A stretch of 19,131 nt of DNA from CAXYVX01 sp049297855 (GTDB taxonomy: Bacteria > Patescibacteriota > Saccharimonadia > Saccharimonadales > Saccharimonadaceae). The position numbers and the translations under genes are program-made. Numbering within the stretch: position 1 is the first letter of the stretch; every line of letters starts with the position of its first letter. The DNA lies in contig JBAQVB010000025.1 in assembly GCA_049297855.1 (NCBI GenBank), positions 1 through 19,131 on the forward strand, read 5' to 3'. The notes below the pieces were generated by a model that searched no databases, was not told where the DNA came from, and saw only the letters and a program-made list of their open reading frames with translations. This document shows positions 1 to 7,750 of this stretch, piece by piece.

Positions 1-44
1 CAATATTATTCAACCGACAGTGGTAATCAGGAGGTGAACTTTCC

Positions 45-1226
45 ATGAAAATTAAGGAGCTAAATTTAAATGCGTTAAAGAAGTTTTTTCTTAAAAATCG
101 GTTATCGGCCGGTCTTGGCCTTCTGACATTGTTAATGTTTTTTGTGCCAGCCGCGTTGGCGGGTTCAGTCGCCCCTCATCCGACAGGGTTAATTGATGTC
201 AGCTTTAATGCTGGTGATAGTTTATTTAATCTGTTACGCGTTACGATTATGGTCTGTTTTGTGCTATCGGTTCTGCGGAAATTATCGGTTTTTCGCAATT
301 TTCGCCACGATCTAGAACCACTGCCCCGGGGCGCTATCATTTTGACCATCATTCTACCACTATTAGTATTGTTAGTGTCCATAGCGGGAGTGATTAATCC
401 CGACTGGTCAACTTGGTTGGTGCGCTGTGACAACGTTCAACAGTGTGGCATTAATTTTCGTCATGCGGTTTTTGTTAAAGCTGCCCTTGAAATCGCGGCG
501 GCTATCATCTTCGCACGTTTGGCCATGAAAGCGACTCGGCGCTCGCGCGTGAATCGCTGGCAGATTATCATCAACGCTGCGTTGATGCTAGTGATGGTTT
601 TTATGGCTGGCGAGGAATTAGCTTGGGGGCAGCGTATCTTTTCCTTCGATTCCCCTCAGCTAGTTCGTGCGGTCAACGCTCAAGGTGAGTTCGATTTGCA
701 CGACATCGCGACGCAGCTGTTTCAAAACGTGTGGTATTTTGGCAGCTGGATTTTATTAATAGCGTTACCATTTGTGCGACAACCTCTGACGAAACTATTA
801 ATCAAAACTAAGAAATGGTCGTTTTTAGTCAACTTTTTGCCGCCGTCATATTTTATCGTGGCGTTTGCACCAGTGTTTGGTATCATTGATCCGCTGTGGT
901 CATCCTCTGGCTTGCGTTATGGTTCTATTTTATTTAGCGTCGTGGCGACGGCCATGATTTTGATTTATTTAATCGTACCCGCACGCGGCAAACTGGCCAA
1001 CCAGCTTTGTTTATCGTTGAGTGTTTTTATTTTAGCGGTATTTATGAGTTTGTTGATTTCGACGGTCTGGAACAAAAATTCAGGTGCGGTGACCGAATAC
1101 GAGGAAGTGTTTTTAGCCTTCGGCTTAACGTTGTGGGCTTGGGCGACGTGGCATAATTTCCATCCGTCAAAGAAATCGTCGAGGTCTTTGGTTCATGGTA
1201 TTGATCAGAAAACAAACCATGGCTAA
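45..1226 (+). CDS. Multi-spanning membrane protein with EE-x-WGQRIF motif (unknown function)
   Basis: Predicted 393-aa integral membrane protein. The N-terminus (about residues 18-40) looks like a signal anchor, and roughly eight to ten further hydrophobic segments follow. A conserved-looking patch around residues 190-225 reads GEELAWGQRIF, then a Pro, an N-x-Q-G-E and an LHDI. I recognise this arrangement (EE-x-WGQRIF ... N-x-Q-x-E ... LH) from widespread uncharacterised bacterial membrane proteins, but I know no reaction for it. The start is supported by a strong Shine-Dalgarno AGGAGGTG at 29-36, eight bases before the ATG. Its stop overlaps the rsmD start by 8 bases, suggesting translational coupling rather than shared function. 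The charged C-terminal tail (about residues 375-393) is probably cytoplasmic. Coding is certain; function is unknown. Confidence 0.85.
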   Translation: MKIKELNLNALKKFFLKNRLSAGLGLLTLLMFFVPAALAGSVAPHPTGLIDVSFNAGDSLFNLLRVTIMVCFVLSVLRKLSVFRNFRHDLEPLPRGAIILTIILPLLVLLVSIAGVINPDWSTWLVRCDNVQQCGINFRHAVFVKAALEIAAAIIFARLAMKATRRSRVNRWQIIINAALMLVMVFMAGEELAWGQRIFSFDSPQLVRAVNAQGEFDLHDIATQLFQNVWYFGSWILLIALPFVRQPLTKLLIKTKKWSFLVNFLPPSYFIVAFAPVFGIIDPLWSSSGLRYGSILFSVVATAMILIYLIVPARGKLANQLCLSLSVFILAVFMSLLISTVWNKNSGAVTEYEEVFLAFGLTLWAWATWHNFHPSKKSSRSLVHGIDQKTNHG

Positions 1227-1785
1227 GCTGCGGATTATCTCCGGCAAATTTGGCGGGCGATTAATTGATGCAACCGATAACAGCGCGACGCATCCGATGG
1301 GTGATCGGGTACGTTCGGCGCTGTTCTCTAAAATCGGGTCGCGTATGTCAATGAATGGCTTACGGATTCTAGACGCTTTTGCTGGTACGGGCGCGATCGG
1401 AATTGAAGCGCTGAGCCGTGGCGCGAAATCGGCTACCTTTGTTGAGCGTGATCATGAAGCACAAACAGTTTTAACAAAAAATGTTATTCAGCTTGGGCTG
1501 GAAGATCAAACGACAATCATTAAATCGGATGTCAAACGCTGGTTGTTGCATAAATTACCGCTGTTAGATGTCGACAAATTTGATATAATATTTTGCGATC
1601 CACCGTACGACAAGCCACAGTGGGACATAATAGATGGTTTAATCAAGACTTGCACGACAAATGGGCTCGTGGTAATATCGTATCGGAGCGGGGAGACTTT
1701 GCCGAATCCAAAGGGAGTTGTTGTGGTGGACAAGTCAAGTTACGGAGAAGCGAGCTTGGTTTTCTGCCGGAGGGTAGACGACTAA
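1219..1785 (+). CDS. rsmD: 16S rRNA (guanine(966)-N2)-methyltransferase RsmD
   Basis: SAM-dependent methyltransferase of the RsmD family, expected to methylate G966 of 16S rRNA in the small subunit (family knowledge). The protein begins MAKLRIISGKFGGR and has the family N-terminal block including DRVRSALF, then the SAM-binding loop LDAFAGTGAIGIEALSRGA (about residues 50-68), an acidic FVERD strand, and the catalytic motif DPPY (about residues 128-131). Its length of 188 aa is normal. I chose ATG 1219 rather than the in-frame ATG at 1195, because family members start just before RIISG; this gives an 8-base overlap with the membrane-protein gene upstream. Two hairpin terminators follow the stop. 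Nothing suggests damage. Confidence 0.93.
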   Translation: MAKLRIISGKFGGRLIDATDNSATHPMGDRVRSALFSKIGSRMSMNGLRILDAFAGTGAIGIEALSRGAKSATFVERDHEAQTVLTKNVIQLGLEDQTTIIKSDVKRWLLHKLPLLDVDKFDIIFCDPPYDKPQWDIIDGLIKTCTTNGLVVISYRSGETLPNPKGVVVVDKSSYGEASLVFCRRVDD

Positions 1786-1830
1786 GCGCGGCCTTATAGG
1801 CAAAGTTTAACCGCTCCGTGGTACTAACTA

Positions 1831-1858
1831 GCAGAGTTCATCTATGAACTCTGCTTTT
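1831..1858 (+). terminator. Intrinsic terminator after rsmD
   Basis: A perfect 10-bp stem (GCAGAGTTCA / TGAACTCTGC) with a TCTA loop is followed directly by TTTT. It lies 45 bases after the rsmD stop and should end the membrane protein-rsmD transcript. Confidence 0.85.
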
Positions 1859-1873
1859 GATTGAAATTATTTC

Positions 1874-1909
1874 GACCGGAACCAAGAAATTGGTTACCGG
1901 TCTTTTTTC
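1874..1909 (+). terminator. Second tandem intrinsic terminator
   Basis: The stem GACCGG-x-ACCAA / TTGGT-xx-CCGGTC has a GAAA loop and a small internal mismatch, and is followed by TTTTTT. It sits 20 bases after the first terminator, so the pair acts as a double stop isolating the tRNA-Leu region from upstream transcription. Confidence 0.8.
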
Positions 1910-2195
1910 TTATGAGAACTCAATTTGCTGATTGAATTCTCTAGGGCAAATGACAAAGCCGAGTGATTGTCGCGCACACATTGTTGCGGACAACGAAGTG
2001 GCAAGTAGAGCGTCCAACAAGGTAAGATCCGCGAAATACAGAGAGTTACACGGAGACTCGCGATACTTAACAATTAGATATATAACAAACGAGAGATTGT
2101 TCGCGATGTTTGGCTGGTCACTGCGAGAGCCAGTCAAGTTTCGCGAAAAATCTCGCAGTAAACCCCCATTGGGTTGATCTGCTCTTTTTTGTTTG
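1910..2195. other. Non-coding stretch rich in inverted repeats; possible structured RNA
   Basis: No convincing gene is seen; open frames on both strands lack ribosome sites and family features. There are several stems. 1914-1941 is GAGAA-x-TCAAT pairing ATTGA-x-TTCTC. 1967-1994 has TTGTC and CGCA pairing TGCG and GACAA. 2058-2105 has TCGCGA and ACAAT pairing ATTGT and TCGCGA. ACTGCGAGA (2120-2128) pairs TCTCGCAGT (2151-2159) and encloses the palindrome TTTCGCGAAA. A short AACCC/GGGTT hairpin with TTTTTT at 2185-2190 could end a transcript. I looked for the conserved cores of RNase P RNA, tmRNA and SRP RNA and found none. It may be a structured RNA of unknown class or decayed sequence. Confidence 0.3.
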
Positions 2196-2204
2196 GCTAA
2201 AACC

Positions 2205-2213
2205 TGTTAAAAT
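2205..2213 (+). promoter_or_regulatory. Probable extended -10 of tRNA-Leu
   Basis: TGTTAAAAT (TG, one base, then TAAAAT) lies eight bases before the mature tRNA 5' end. No good -35 box is seen. Confidence 0.45.
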
Positions 2214-2221
2214 TAATCCAT

Positions 2222-2306
2222 GCGCGCGTGGTGAAATTGGTATACACGTTAGCCTTAGGAGCTAATGCCGCAAGGCGTGGAGGTTCAAGTCCTCTCGCGC
2301 GCACCA
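2222..2306 (+). tRNA. tRNA-Leu (anticodon UAG)
   Basis: An 85-nt class II tRNA with CCA encoded. The acceptor stem GCGCGCG (2222-2228) pairs CGCGCGC (2296-2302), then A and CCA. The anticodon stem TTAGC/GCTAA encloses the loop CTTAGGA, anticodon TAG, reading CUN leucine codons. The long variable arm TGCC-GCAA-GGCG is typical of tRNA-Leu, and the T loop is TTCAAGT. The tRNA looks intact although its 3' 22 bases overlap the end of the recombinase gene on the other strand, as expected when an integrating element restores the tRNA 3' end. Confidence 0.95.
2285..2306. other. Probable left attachment site inside tRNA-Leu 3' end
   Basis: The recombinase coding region runs into the tRNA and stops within its T loop, so the element/chromosome junction lies in or next to the tRNA 3' end. 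Insertion at tRNA 3' ends is established for many integrative elements. I could not find a matching second copy of the tRNA 3' end downstream, so the exact core is unknown. Confidence 0.5.
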
Positions 2307-3898
2307 GAATTGACAACATGCTGATTCATCAGCGTAGCAAAAGGCTCCTTCCATCTGTAAGAAGGGGCTTTTTTGTACCCCATTTCAACGTTCAAGAGCA
2401 ATAATCGTGCAATCGCATCTTTTTCGACAGGATCGCCAGCCCTCATCTTGTCAGCGGCCACATTTGCGATGTTCAAGAACTCATCTACTGTTAGCTCAAA
2501 ATCGCCAGCCAGCTCCAGTTTACGGTCGATTCTGGCAATCTTTGCCTTTAGGTCGAGGATTTGGCTTAGTTTGTCTTTGATGTCATCCAGGATAATCTGC
2601 CGCGAGCTGACAGGCGTATCCTTAGGTAATTGCGTGAGGCCTAGTGACTGCTCCTTGTGTTGCTTCTCGATGTGCTTCAGCGCACCAGCTTGTCTATCTC
2701 GCTCGCTTAGCAGCTCCGTCTTCTTTTCCTCACCAAACTCTGCAAAGTACTCCTTGGCCTTGCCGTAGTCTTTCGCGGTGAATTTCATTTTTTCGAGCTT
2801 TTCGGTCAAATCATCGAGGAGTACATGAGCGCGTATGCTCTTGCCGTACGCCTCGCATGCTTTATTGTCGCATCGTATATAGAGTTTCTTTTGATTGACA
2901 CGGCCGCTAGCACCAACAACCATATAGTTTACAGAGTTATTGCATATGCTACAGATAATAAACTGTCGAAACGGCGAGAATGGCGCGGAAGGCTTCGTTT
3001 TCTTCGTAGAACGCGCTCTCGTGATGCCTATGGCTTGAATGGCATTATAAGTGTCTTCGTTGATCATCGGCTCAAACCGGCCATTGTAGGCATCGCGGAG
3101 GTCGGTTTGGGTGCCGTTTCTTTTACTGCGGAGCACGCCGTAGTAGAACGTGTCACTAAAGAGCTTGGACGCGGTTTGCTTGGTTATTTCAATGGTTCGT
3201 GAACGCTTACCTTTGCGAGGGTCTCCTTTAGTTTTGCGCGACACACCTTCGCGGAGCCACATGTCGGTTACTTCGGCTTGATTTGTTGTGCCTTCGGCTA
3301 GCATCATAAAGCCGCGCTGAATTATGCTAAAGAATTCATTCGGCTTATACTGACCGGTCGCTTCATCTATGTCGTAGCCCCACTTATGAGAACCGTTGGC
3401 TTTGCCCTCCTGAAAGTTGCCATGCATGCCACGTTTGACGTTTTCACTTAATTTCTCGGAGTACTCTTTGGCCATCGCAAACATGATGTTAAGCATGAGC
3501 TTGCCACTGGCGTTGTTTCGAAATTCAGTCGTAGGGAACTTAAGGTCAATAATCTTGCCGGTATCGAGCATATCGACGAGTTTACCACTGTCAAAAGTGT
3601 TGCGACTAAGTCGATCCGGGTGATACGACAAGATACCGTCGTATTTGCCGGCTTCGATATCCTCAATCATTTGGTAGAACTTGTGGCGCTGGCCGCCAGA
3701 GTATTGTGACACTTTCGCTGATTTATCTTCCTTGATAACTTTAGCGACAGTAAGGCCAAGGCGTTCGGCCATCTCTTGGCACAGTTTGACTTGGTCGTCT
3801 AGTGATCGGAACTGCTCACCATGTTCGTCCGAGGTCGATTTACGTGCGTAGAGAATATACCTGTATGAGCGTATTCGTTTTAACTCCTCAGTATCCAT
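2285..3898 (-). CDS. Large serine recombinase (site-specific integrase)
   Basis: A 537-aa site-specific recombinase of the large serine class, which makes a covalent phosphoserine link to DNA during integration and excision. The resolvase domain spans about residues 12-155, with the catalytic serine in YARKS (Ser21) and the arginine-bearing DRLSRN. A recombinase domain follows (about 165-280, GSHKWGYD region), then a zinc ribbon (about 315-360, CSIC ... CDNKAC) and a coiled-coil-rich C-terminus. Domain order and length fit active phage and element integrases. The last codons and stop lie inside tRNA-Leu. No good Shine-Dalgarno precedes the ATG at 3898. The gene lies at the downstream end of the minus-strand operon and may be co-transcribed with it. 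Confidence 0.92.
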   Translation of the reverse strand: MDTEELKRIRSYRYILYARKSTSDEHGEQFRSLDDQVKLCQEMAERLGLTVAKVIKEDKSAKVSQYSGGQRHKFYQMIEDIEAGKYDGILSYHPDRLSRNTFDSGKLVDMLDTGKIIDLKFPTTEFRNNASGKLMLNIMFAMAKEYSEKLSENVKRGMHGNFQEGKANGSHKWGYDIDEATGQYKPNEFFSIIQRGFMMLAEGTTNQAEVTDMWLREGVSRKTKGDPRKGKRSRTIEITKQTASKLFSDTFYYGVLRSKRNGTQTDLRDAYNGRFEPMINEDTYNAIQAIGITRARSTKKTKPSAPFSPFRQFIICSICNNSVNYMVVGASGRVNQKKLYIRCDNKACEAYGKSIRAHVLLDDLTEKLEKMKFTAKDYGKAKEYFAEFGEEKKTELLSERDRQAGALKHIEKQHKEQSLGLTQLPKDTPVSSRQIILDDIKDKLSQILDLKAKIARIDRKLELAGDFELTVDEFLNIANVAADKMRAGDPVEKDAIARLLLLNVEMGYKKAPSYRWKEPFATLMNQHVVNSGARERT

Positions 3899-3931
3899 TT
3901 TCTATATTTTACAACAGATACGGAGACCACC

Positions 3932-4149
3932 CTAGTATTCAATGATGGTGCCGTTCGGACCGTGCATGTATTTGCTGTTGAATGCTAGTTTTTCTGGTGT
4001 AATTTCAATCTTTTCCAGAACTTTCACAAATTCGATGAGGTTTTCTGATGTATTGGTAGGCTTGGCACGGAAACCGCCAACAACCCGACGCAGAGTTGAT
4101 GAACGCCGGAGTTGTTTTGGTGGGGTTTGTGCTTGAGGCGTACCTCCAT
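3932..4149 (-). pseudogene. Small ORF with coding-like C-terminus but no usable start
   Basis: On the minus strand a frame ending at TAG (3934-3932) reads like a real protein tail: residues such as SENLIEFVKVLEKIEITPEKL, then HGPNGTIIEY. No ATG, GTG or TTG begins this frame. An ATG at 4149-4147 sits in a neighbouring frame, overlapping a GGAGGT motif. One extra base just after it would fuse it to the coding frame and give a protein of about 73 aa starting MEGTPQAQ. The frame is also open up to the TAG of the gene upstream (4204-4202), but the intervening residues do not look coding. Either a one-base loss at the start, a non-standard start, or an element remnant. No family recognised. Confidence 0.45.
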
Positions 4150-4201
4150 TGTGTAGAAAATATAGGCATAACTTTTGAATTAGGAGTGACGGGGGCGAGT
4201 G

Positions 4202-4738
4202 CTATCGCCAGCCGGCATCTTTGTCGATAATATCGAAGTCTTTAAGACCAGACAGGTATGTATTCATTGCTCCCACATCCAAATCGAGTCGGTCGATGTC
4301 GGCCTGCGTGACGACCGTATTAATTCTGAGCACCTTATTGCCACCAAAGACATGAAAGAAGAAGGTACGAAAATCATCAGGCATTTTACCTTTGAGGTTA
4401 TTCGATACATCGGTCAGGTCCTTTTTGACTTTTGGATCAGTGATTACAAAGTGCCGCTGCGGATCGTATTCCTCGATGTCCTCTAGCATTTTTAGCTCGT
4501 AGTTATCGAGGACTTTTGCAAATGCCATATGGACCGAGCTGCCTTCGTAGGTTTTTTGAATGATTTTTCTGATTGGCCGTACATCCTTCAGGGGCTGGTC
4601 GGGTTCATAATACGACACTATCACCTGATTCGTATGCGCATCAAATTTCATTACATAGCGTGTAAGATCATCGTCAAAAACGTAGACCTGTTCGGTCTTG
4701 CCATTCTTGTCAAAATCAATAAATCTACCGTGCCGCAT
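4202..4738 (-). CDS. Uncharacterised 178-aa protein, last intact accessory gene of the defence-like operon
   Basis: A soluble, charged protein with no membrane segments or family motif I recognise. The N-terminus (FIDFDKNGKTEQVYVFDDD) suggests a beta-rich domain, and the middle has a helical stretch (AFAKVLDNYELKMLEDIEEY). I chose ATG 4738, 21 bases after the stop of the gene before it; a TTG two codons earlier is possible. The ribosome site is weak, so it may depend on coupling to the upstream gene. Its place in the operon suggests a role with the nuclease genes, but this is inference only. Confidence 0.75.
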   Translation of the reverse strand: MRHGRFIDFDKNGKTEQVYVFDDDLTRYVMKFDAHTNQVIVSYYEPDQPLKDVRPIRKIIQKTYEGSSVHMAFAKVLDNYELKMLEDIEEYDPQRHFVITDPKVKKDLTDVSNNLKGKMPDDFRTFFFHVFGGNKVLRINTVVTQADIDRLDLDVGAMNTYLSGLKDFDIIDKDAGWR

Positions 4739-4759
4739 ACACAACTCAATTCTGACGCT

Positions 4760-6049
4760 CTAGAACATTAGATCCTTCAAATCTTTGTCTTCAAAGTCTG
4801 GTTTCCACTTGCTGGCACTTGGGTGTGACGATAACCACATGCGCAGACTAATCATCGATCCACTCACTCGGCCCATAAGTGCTACTTGCTTATGCACAAA
4901 GGTCTTGTCGTTGAGGTTTTTTCTAATCGCGTGCGCTGGCTTCTGTCGCGCTGTGCGCACTTCGCGTAATGGTGACATTGTGGATTCAATCATCTTCGAC
5001 GATAGACGCGTAAGTTCCATGAGCTTTGTGAGCCTTTGAAGTGAGCCCATATTCTTGCCGTTCTCATCAACCTTCGGCACACTGGCGGCATCTAATGCTT
5101 GGTGATTTATATTTTCAGAGAGTACCTTATCAAGCAGATGAATTTGCTCATCCCATTCTTTCTGCGATGCTCGTAATATCCAGCCCATCTCATCGGGCCG
5201 TTCGATGTTTTTAAATAAGTCTTTCCCGAAAGCGAGTTGAAATAGGCTATTTATGTTTTTCATTTCAGTAAACAAGCGCTGGAATGGACCAATGTCGTCC
5301 GTCCAGCGTCCCATCTGATTTGCGAACCAAGTAGGGTGTGGCCTAAGTGACTCATCAGCAACTCGGAATGTTTTCCAGCGTTGCTGGTGCTCAGGACTTA
5401 ATCTAGCCAGGTCACCAACAAACACTGCAAGGCGTCGGATTATCGGAGAGTTCACATCTTTTTTGTCAAACCCCGATAAGTCGTATGCAAAGCCGGCATG
5501 CTCCAATGAGACTTTGTCTTTGTCCGGTTCGCCTTCGTCGCCATATACATCGTCGCTGACGCTCATGTACACACTGAAATCATCAATCCGACATTCGTAT
5601 CTTGGGTCGTTCCTATAAAACTCTAAAACGTCGGTCGTAAAAAACGCCAGCTCCAGTACGCCAGTACCCTTGGCAAGCTCTTTTTCAAATGGTCGGTCCG
5701 TGTAGCGCCCTGGAAGCCGAACTCCTTTCATAGCTTTATGCGTAGGATAAAGACACGCTAATCCATATTCACCGGCATCTTTTAGGGTAGTGAGCGATTC
5801 GACTTGTTCTTCGATAGAACGCATCGATTGCCATGGACGTATGTGTGGATTTAAATAATCGTCCGAGGTCATCACCTGGACAAGGCCTTCATTGGTCAAT
5901 TTGATCGCTTCCGCTATATCGGACTCATCCGCGTTAGGTCTAAGCGGTAGACCATTGAAGTCATGAGAGCCTAGGTAGAACTTTATAACCGCATCTAGTA
6001 ATGTTTTTTCTTGCTTGCTCATTTGTCTGACTCGTTTCGAGTAATTCAA
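4760..6049 (-). CDS. Uncharacterised 429-aa protein with HEPN-like R-x4-H motif
   Basis: A soluble protein with no signal peptide or membrane segments. I do not recognise a named family. Visible features are a segment LSPEHQQRWKTFRV near residue 222 and a C-terminal helical region with the basic stretch REVRTARQKPAHAIRKN (about 362-378). RQKPAH (Arg368 to His373) matches the R-x4-6-H pattern of HEPN ribonucleases, and helical segments flank it as in that fold. The motif is short and could arise by chance. The start overlaps the stop of the AbiJ-like gene by four bases (ATGA), so the two are translationally coupled. Position and coupling suggest a partner, target-recognition or second effector subunit. 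Confidence 0.8.
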   Translation of the reverse strand: MNYSKRVRQMSKQEKTLLDAVIKFYLGSHDFNGLPLRPNADESDIAEAIKLTNEGLVQVMTSDDYLNPHIRPWQSMRSIEEQVESLTTLKDAGEYGLACLYPTHKAMKGVRLPGRYTDRPFEKELAKGTGVLELAFFTTDVLEFYRNDPRYECRIDDFSVYMSVSDDVYGDEGEPDKDKVSLEHAGFAYDLSGFDKKDVNSPIIRRLAVFVGDLARLSPEHQQRWKTFRVADESLRPHPTWFANQMGRWTDDIGPFQRLFTEMKNINSLFQLAFGKDLFKNIERPDEMGWILRASQKEWDEQIHLLDKVLSENINHQALDAASVPKVDENGKNMGSLQRLTKLMELTRLSSKMIESTMSPLREVRTARQKPAHAIRKNLNDKTFVHKQVALMGRVSGSMISLRMWLSSHPSASKWKPDFEDKDLKDLMF

Positions 6050-6885
6050 TCATAGGCCAGGCTAGATAACGATATGTAGTGAATGGCAAGATTAGGCTCG
6101 ATCGGTGCTGCAGGAGTGTGAGCTTTCTCGTTACGTAAAAACTGTATAGTCAGGTTTAGGTAGCCGACTCCGCGAAAGAAATCTTTTTCTGCTTGAGTCG
6201 TTCCATCAGACTTACCAAATAGTTGCTCGTAGTGGCCCTTATTCTCAGCATTCATGTTAAACACTTCGGTAGCTTTTTCTTTGCCGGTTATTTCTCGTAA
6301 TTTTTCACGGACCAGTTTATAGGCCTCATCTACCGCGTGGAAGTAGTCTTGAGTATCGAGGTACCACTTTATATGGCTATATACGACATTATTAATCTGT
6401 AGTGATATGAAATCGTTATCAACGACAGCGAGTGGCGTATCATCTATTTGGGCGACCGGTTTTATGTTCCTCGCACCTAGTATGTCCCTGCCCGAAATCT
6501 TTGACTTACCATATAGTTCTACACCATCAAGCGCAAGGTTTTTGTTTATCGTAGCAAGGACGCGTTTTGTATTCCAGTTGGCGCTGCGCACCTCCGGATG
6601 GAAGAACTCGGCGAGAAATTTGAGGAATTTCGCATCTTCAGTTTCTAGCAAATCGAATTTATCAACATACCAGTCATCTTCCCAGTCGTCGTTGTTAATA
6701 CGATGCTGCCGCAGATCATCCTTCATGTTGTCATAGCGGCTATCCGTAGATGGCAATTTCTCAAGATTAAATATCCGCTCCCAGAACTCAACCTCATTGA
6801 GCCTACCATAAAAATCAGTCACCATGTACGTGTCTAAGATTTCAAATATAGCGCGTCTGGTTATTTTTGAAATCTTGTTAGCCAT
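6046..6885 (-). CDS. AbiJ_NTD3 domain plus TIGR02391 (Ymh/HEPN) protein, abortive-infection type
   Basis: A 279-aa two-domain protein. Residues about 5-125 match the AbiJ N-terminal domain 3 pattern: ITRRAIFEIL, FYGRLNEVEFWERIFNLEKLPS, DLRQHRINNDDWEDDWY, EFFHPEVR. Residues about 155-279 match the TIGR02391/Ymh family, whose C-terminus carries LRNEKAH. The R-x4-H motif (Arg251, His256) is the catalytic signature of HEPN ribonucleases. Proteins of this build are found in abortive-infection contexts and may cleave RNA when triggered (family knowledge). It starts one base after the stop of the GIY-YIG gene and overlaps the next gene by ATGA. The key motif is present, so the protein is probably active. 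Cellular role inferred, not shown. Confidence 0.85.
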   Translation of the reverse strand: MANKISKITRRAIFEILDTYMVTDFYGRLNEVEFWERIFNLEKLPSTDSRYDNMKDDLRQHRINNDDWEDDWYVDKFDLLETEDAKFLKFLAEFFHPEVRSANWNTKRVLATINKNLALDGVELYGKSKISGRDILGARNIKPVAQIDDTPLAVVDNDFISLQINNVVYSHIKWYLDTQDYFHAVDEAYKLVREKLREITGKEKATEVFNMNAENKGHYEQLFGKSDGTTQAEKDFFRGVGYLNLTIQFLRNEKAHTPAAPIEPNLAIHYISLSSLAYD

Positions 6886-6886
6886 A

Positions 6887-7750
6887 CTAATTCTCCACGA
6901 TACTTTGCGTAGCGCTGTCGTAGTGATAGTTCACAATCTCGCCAGTTGCAATCAGTTCTACAGCTTCAAGGATTGCACCGAGCGGTACAGAGTACCATTC
7001 CTGCGGTGTATAGAGGGAGCCGTCAGACGCGACAATCTGTAGGTCTACTTTTGCGTGGCCGAAGATTTGGTGTATGAGGTCTTCGACTTTTTGTGGGTTG
7101 TAGTCGCCGGTCAAGCGATAGTCCTCGATCATTTTTACTGGTGCCATGAGGTAGGTCGGGTCGGTTGCCGCGTTCTTTACACGGTTGGCTACGCTGCCGG
7201 TCGTCACACCAATCTTGTGTAGGTTTGCTATGGTGGTTATTTTCGGGTCCTGGCTTAGAGATGCAAGGACGTAAATATGACCAGCAGTAGTATCGTCTTC
7301 GGCGACTGGAATATAGTCGGCGCCTACTACCGTATAGACATCTTCGCGTAATCGCTGCGACAAGGATCGCCGATACATATTTGACTCCGTGCCGTTTTCG
7401 TATATGACCCGGAACCGTTCCTTGTTGCGATCGTATACTCGCTTCTTTTCAGTTTCGTCAACTATGCGGAGCATTTGACCATCGTGAATGTAGTAATTTC
7501 CAATAGACAGGTCCTCAACCTCTGCTTCGAGCGGAGTACCCGGTGCGAAAGTACGGAAATACACCACGTCTTTTTGCAGCACGGCGCCAGCGTCTTCAAC
7601 CTTGTTGAGGTGTCCTTCACGTAGTTGGGTGATAGCTGATTTGCTACGGCCATAGGCCCCAAGAAGCTCATAAATAATATCGGCAGTGTATTCGTGGCGG
7701 TTAGCAATGTCCGCGATGTTTTGCTGGACTTGTTGTAGTGCGATTTTCAT
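6887..7750 (-). CDS. GIY-YIG nuclease family protein (T5orf172/MUG113-like)
   Basis: A 287-aa protein with a C-terminal T5orf172-type GIY-YIG domain (about residues 165-275). GHIYVLAS supplies the GIY strand and LHKIGVT the YIG strand. An Arg in VANRVKNA, a Glu in KVEDLIHQIF and EWYSVP follow in the expected order. The N-terminal half (about 1-150) is a separate domain I cannot name, with a helical start. GIY-YIG domains of this type cut DNA. I start at ATG 7750, which shares one base with the TAA of the DUF262 gene (TAATG). The frame stays open to 7825, but that part overlaps the neighbouring gene and looks non-coding. Likely a DNA-cleaving partner of the DUF262 protein. Confidence 0.85.
   Translation of the reverse strand: MKIALQQVQQNIADIANRHEYTADIIYELLGAYGRSKSAITQLREGHLNKVEDAGAVLQKDVVYFRTFAPGTPLEAEVEDLSIGNYYIHDGQMLRIVDETEKKRVYDRNKERFRVIYENGTESNMYRRSLSQRLREDVYTVVGADYIPVAEDDTTAGHIYVLASLSQDPKITTIANLHKIGVTTGSVANRVKNAATDPTYLMAPVKMIEDYRLTGDYNPQKVEDLIHQIFGHAKVDLQIVASDGSLYTPQEWYSVPLGAILEAVELIATGEIVNYHYDSATQSIVEN

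Noticed and set aside
1910..2195. tmRNA, RNase P RNA or SRP RNA in the non-coding stretch; GGCAAATGACAAA briefly resembled a tmRNA tag start.
   Set aside because: The frame does not end in a tag-like ALAA, no tRNA-like domain or T arm is present, and the conserved RNase P and SRP cores are missing.
3942..4136. A 64-aa plus-strand ORF.
   Set aside because: It is the complement of the minus-strand coding-like frame and has no ribosome site or plausible composition.
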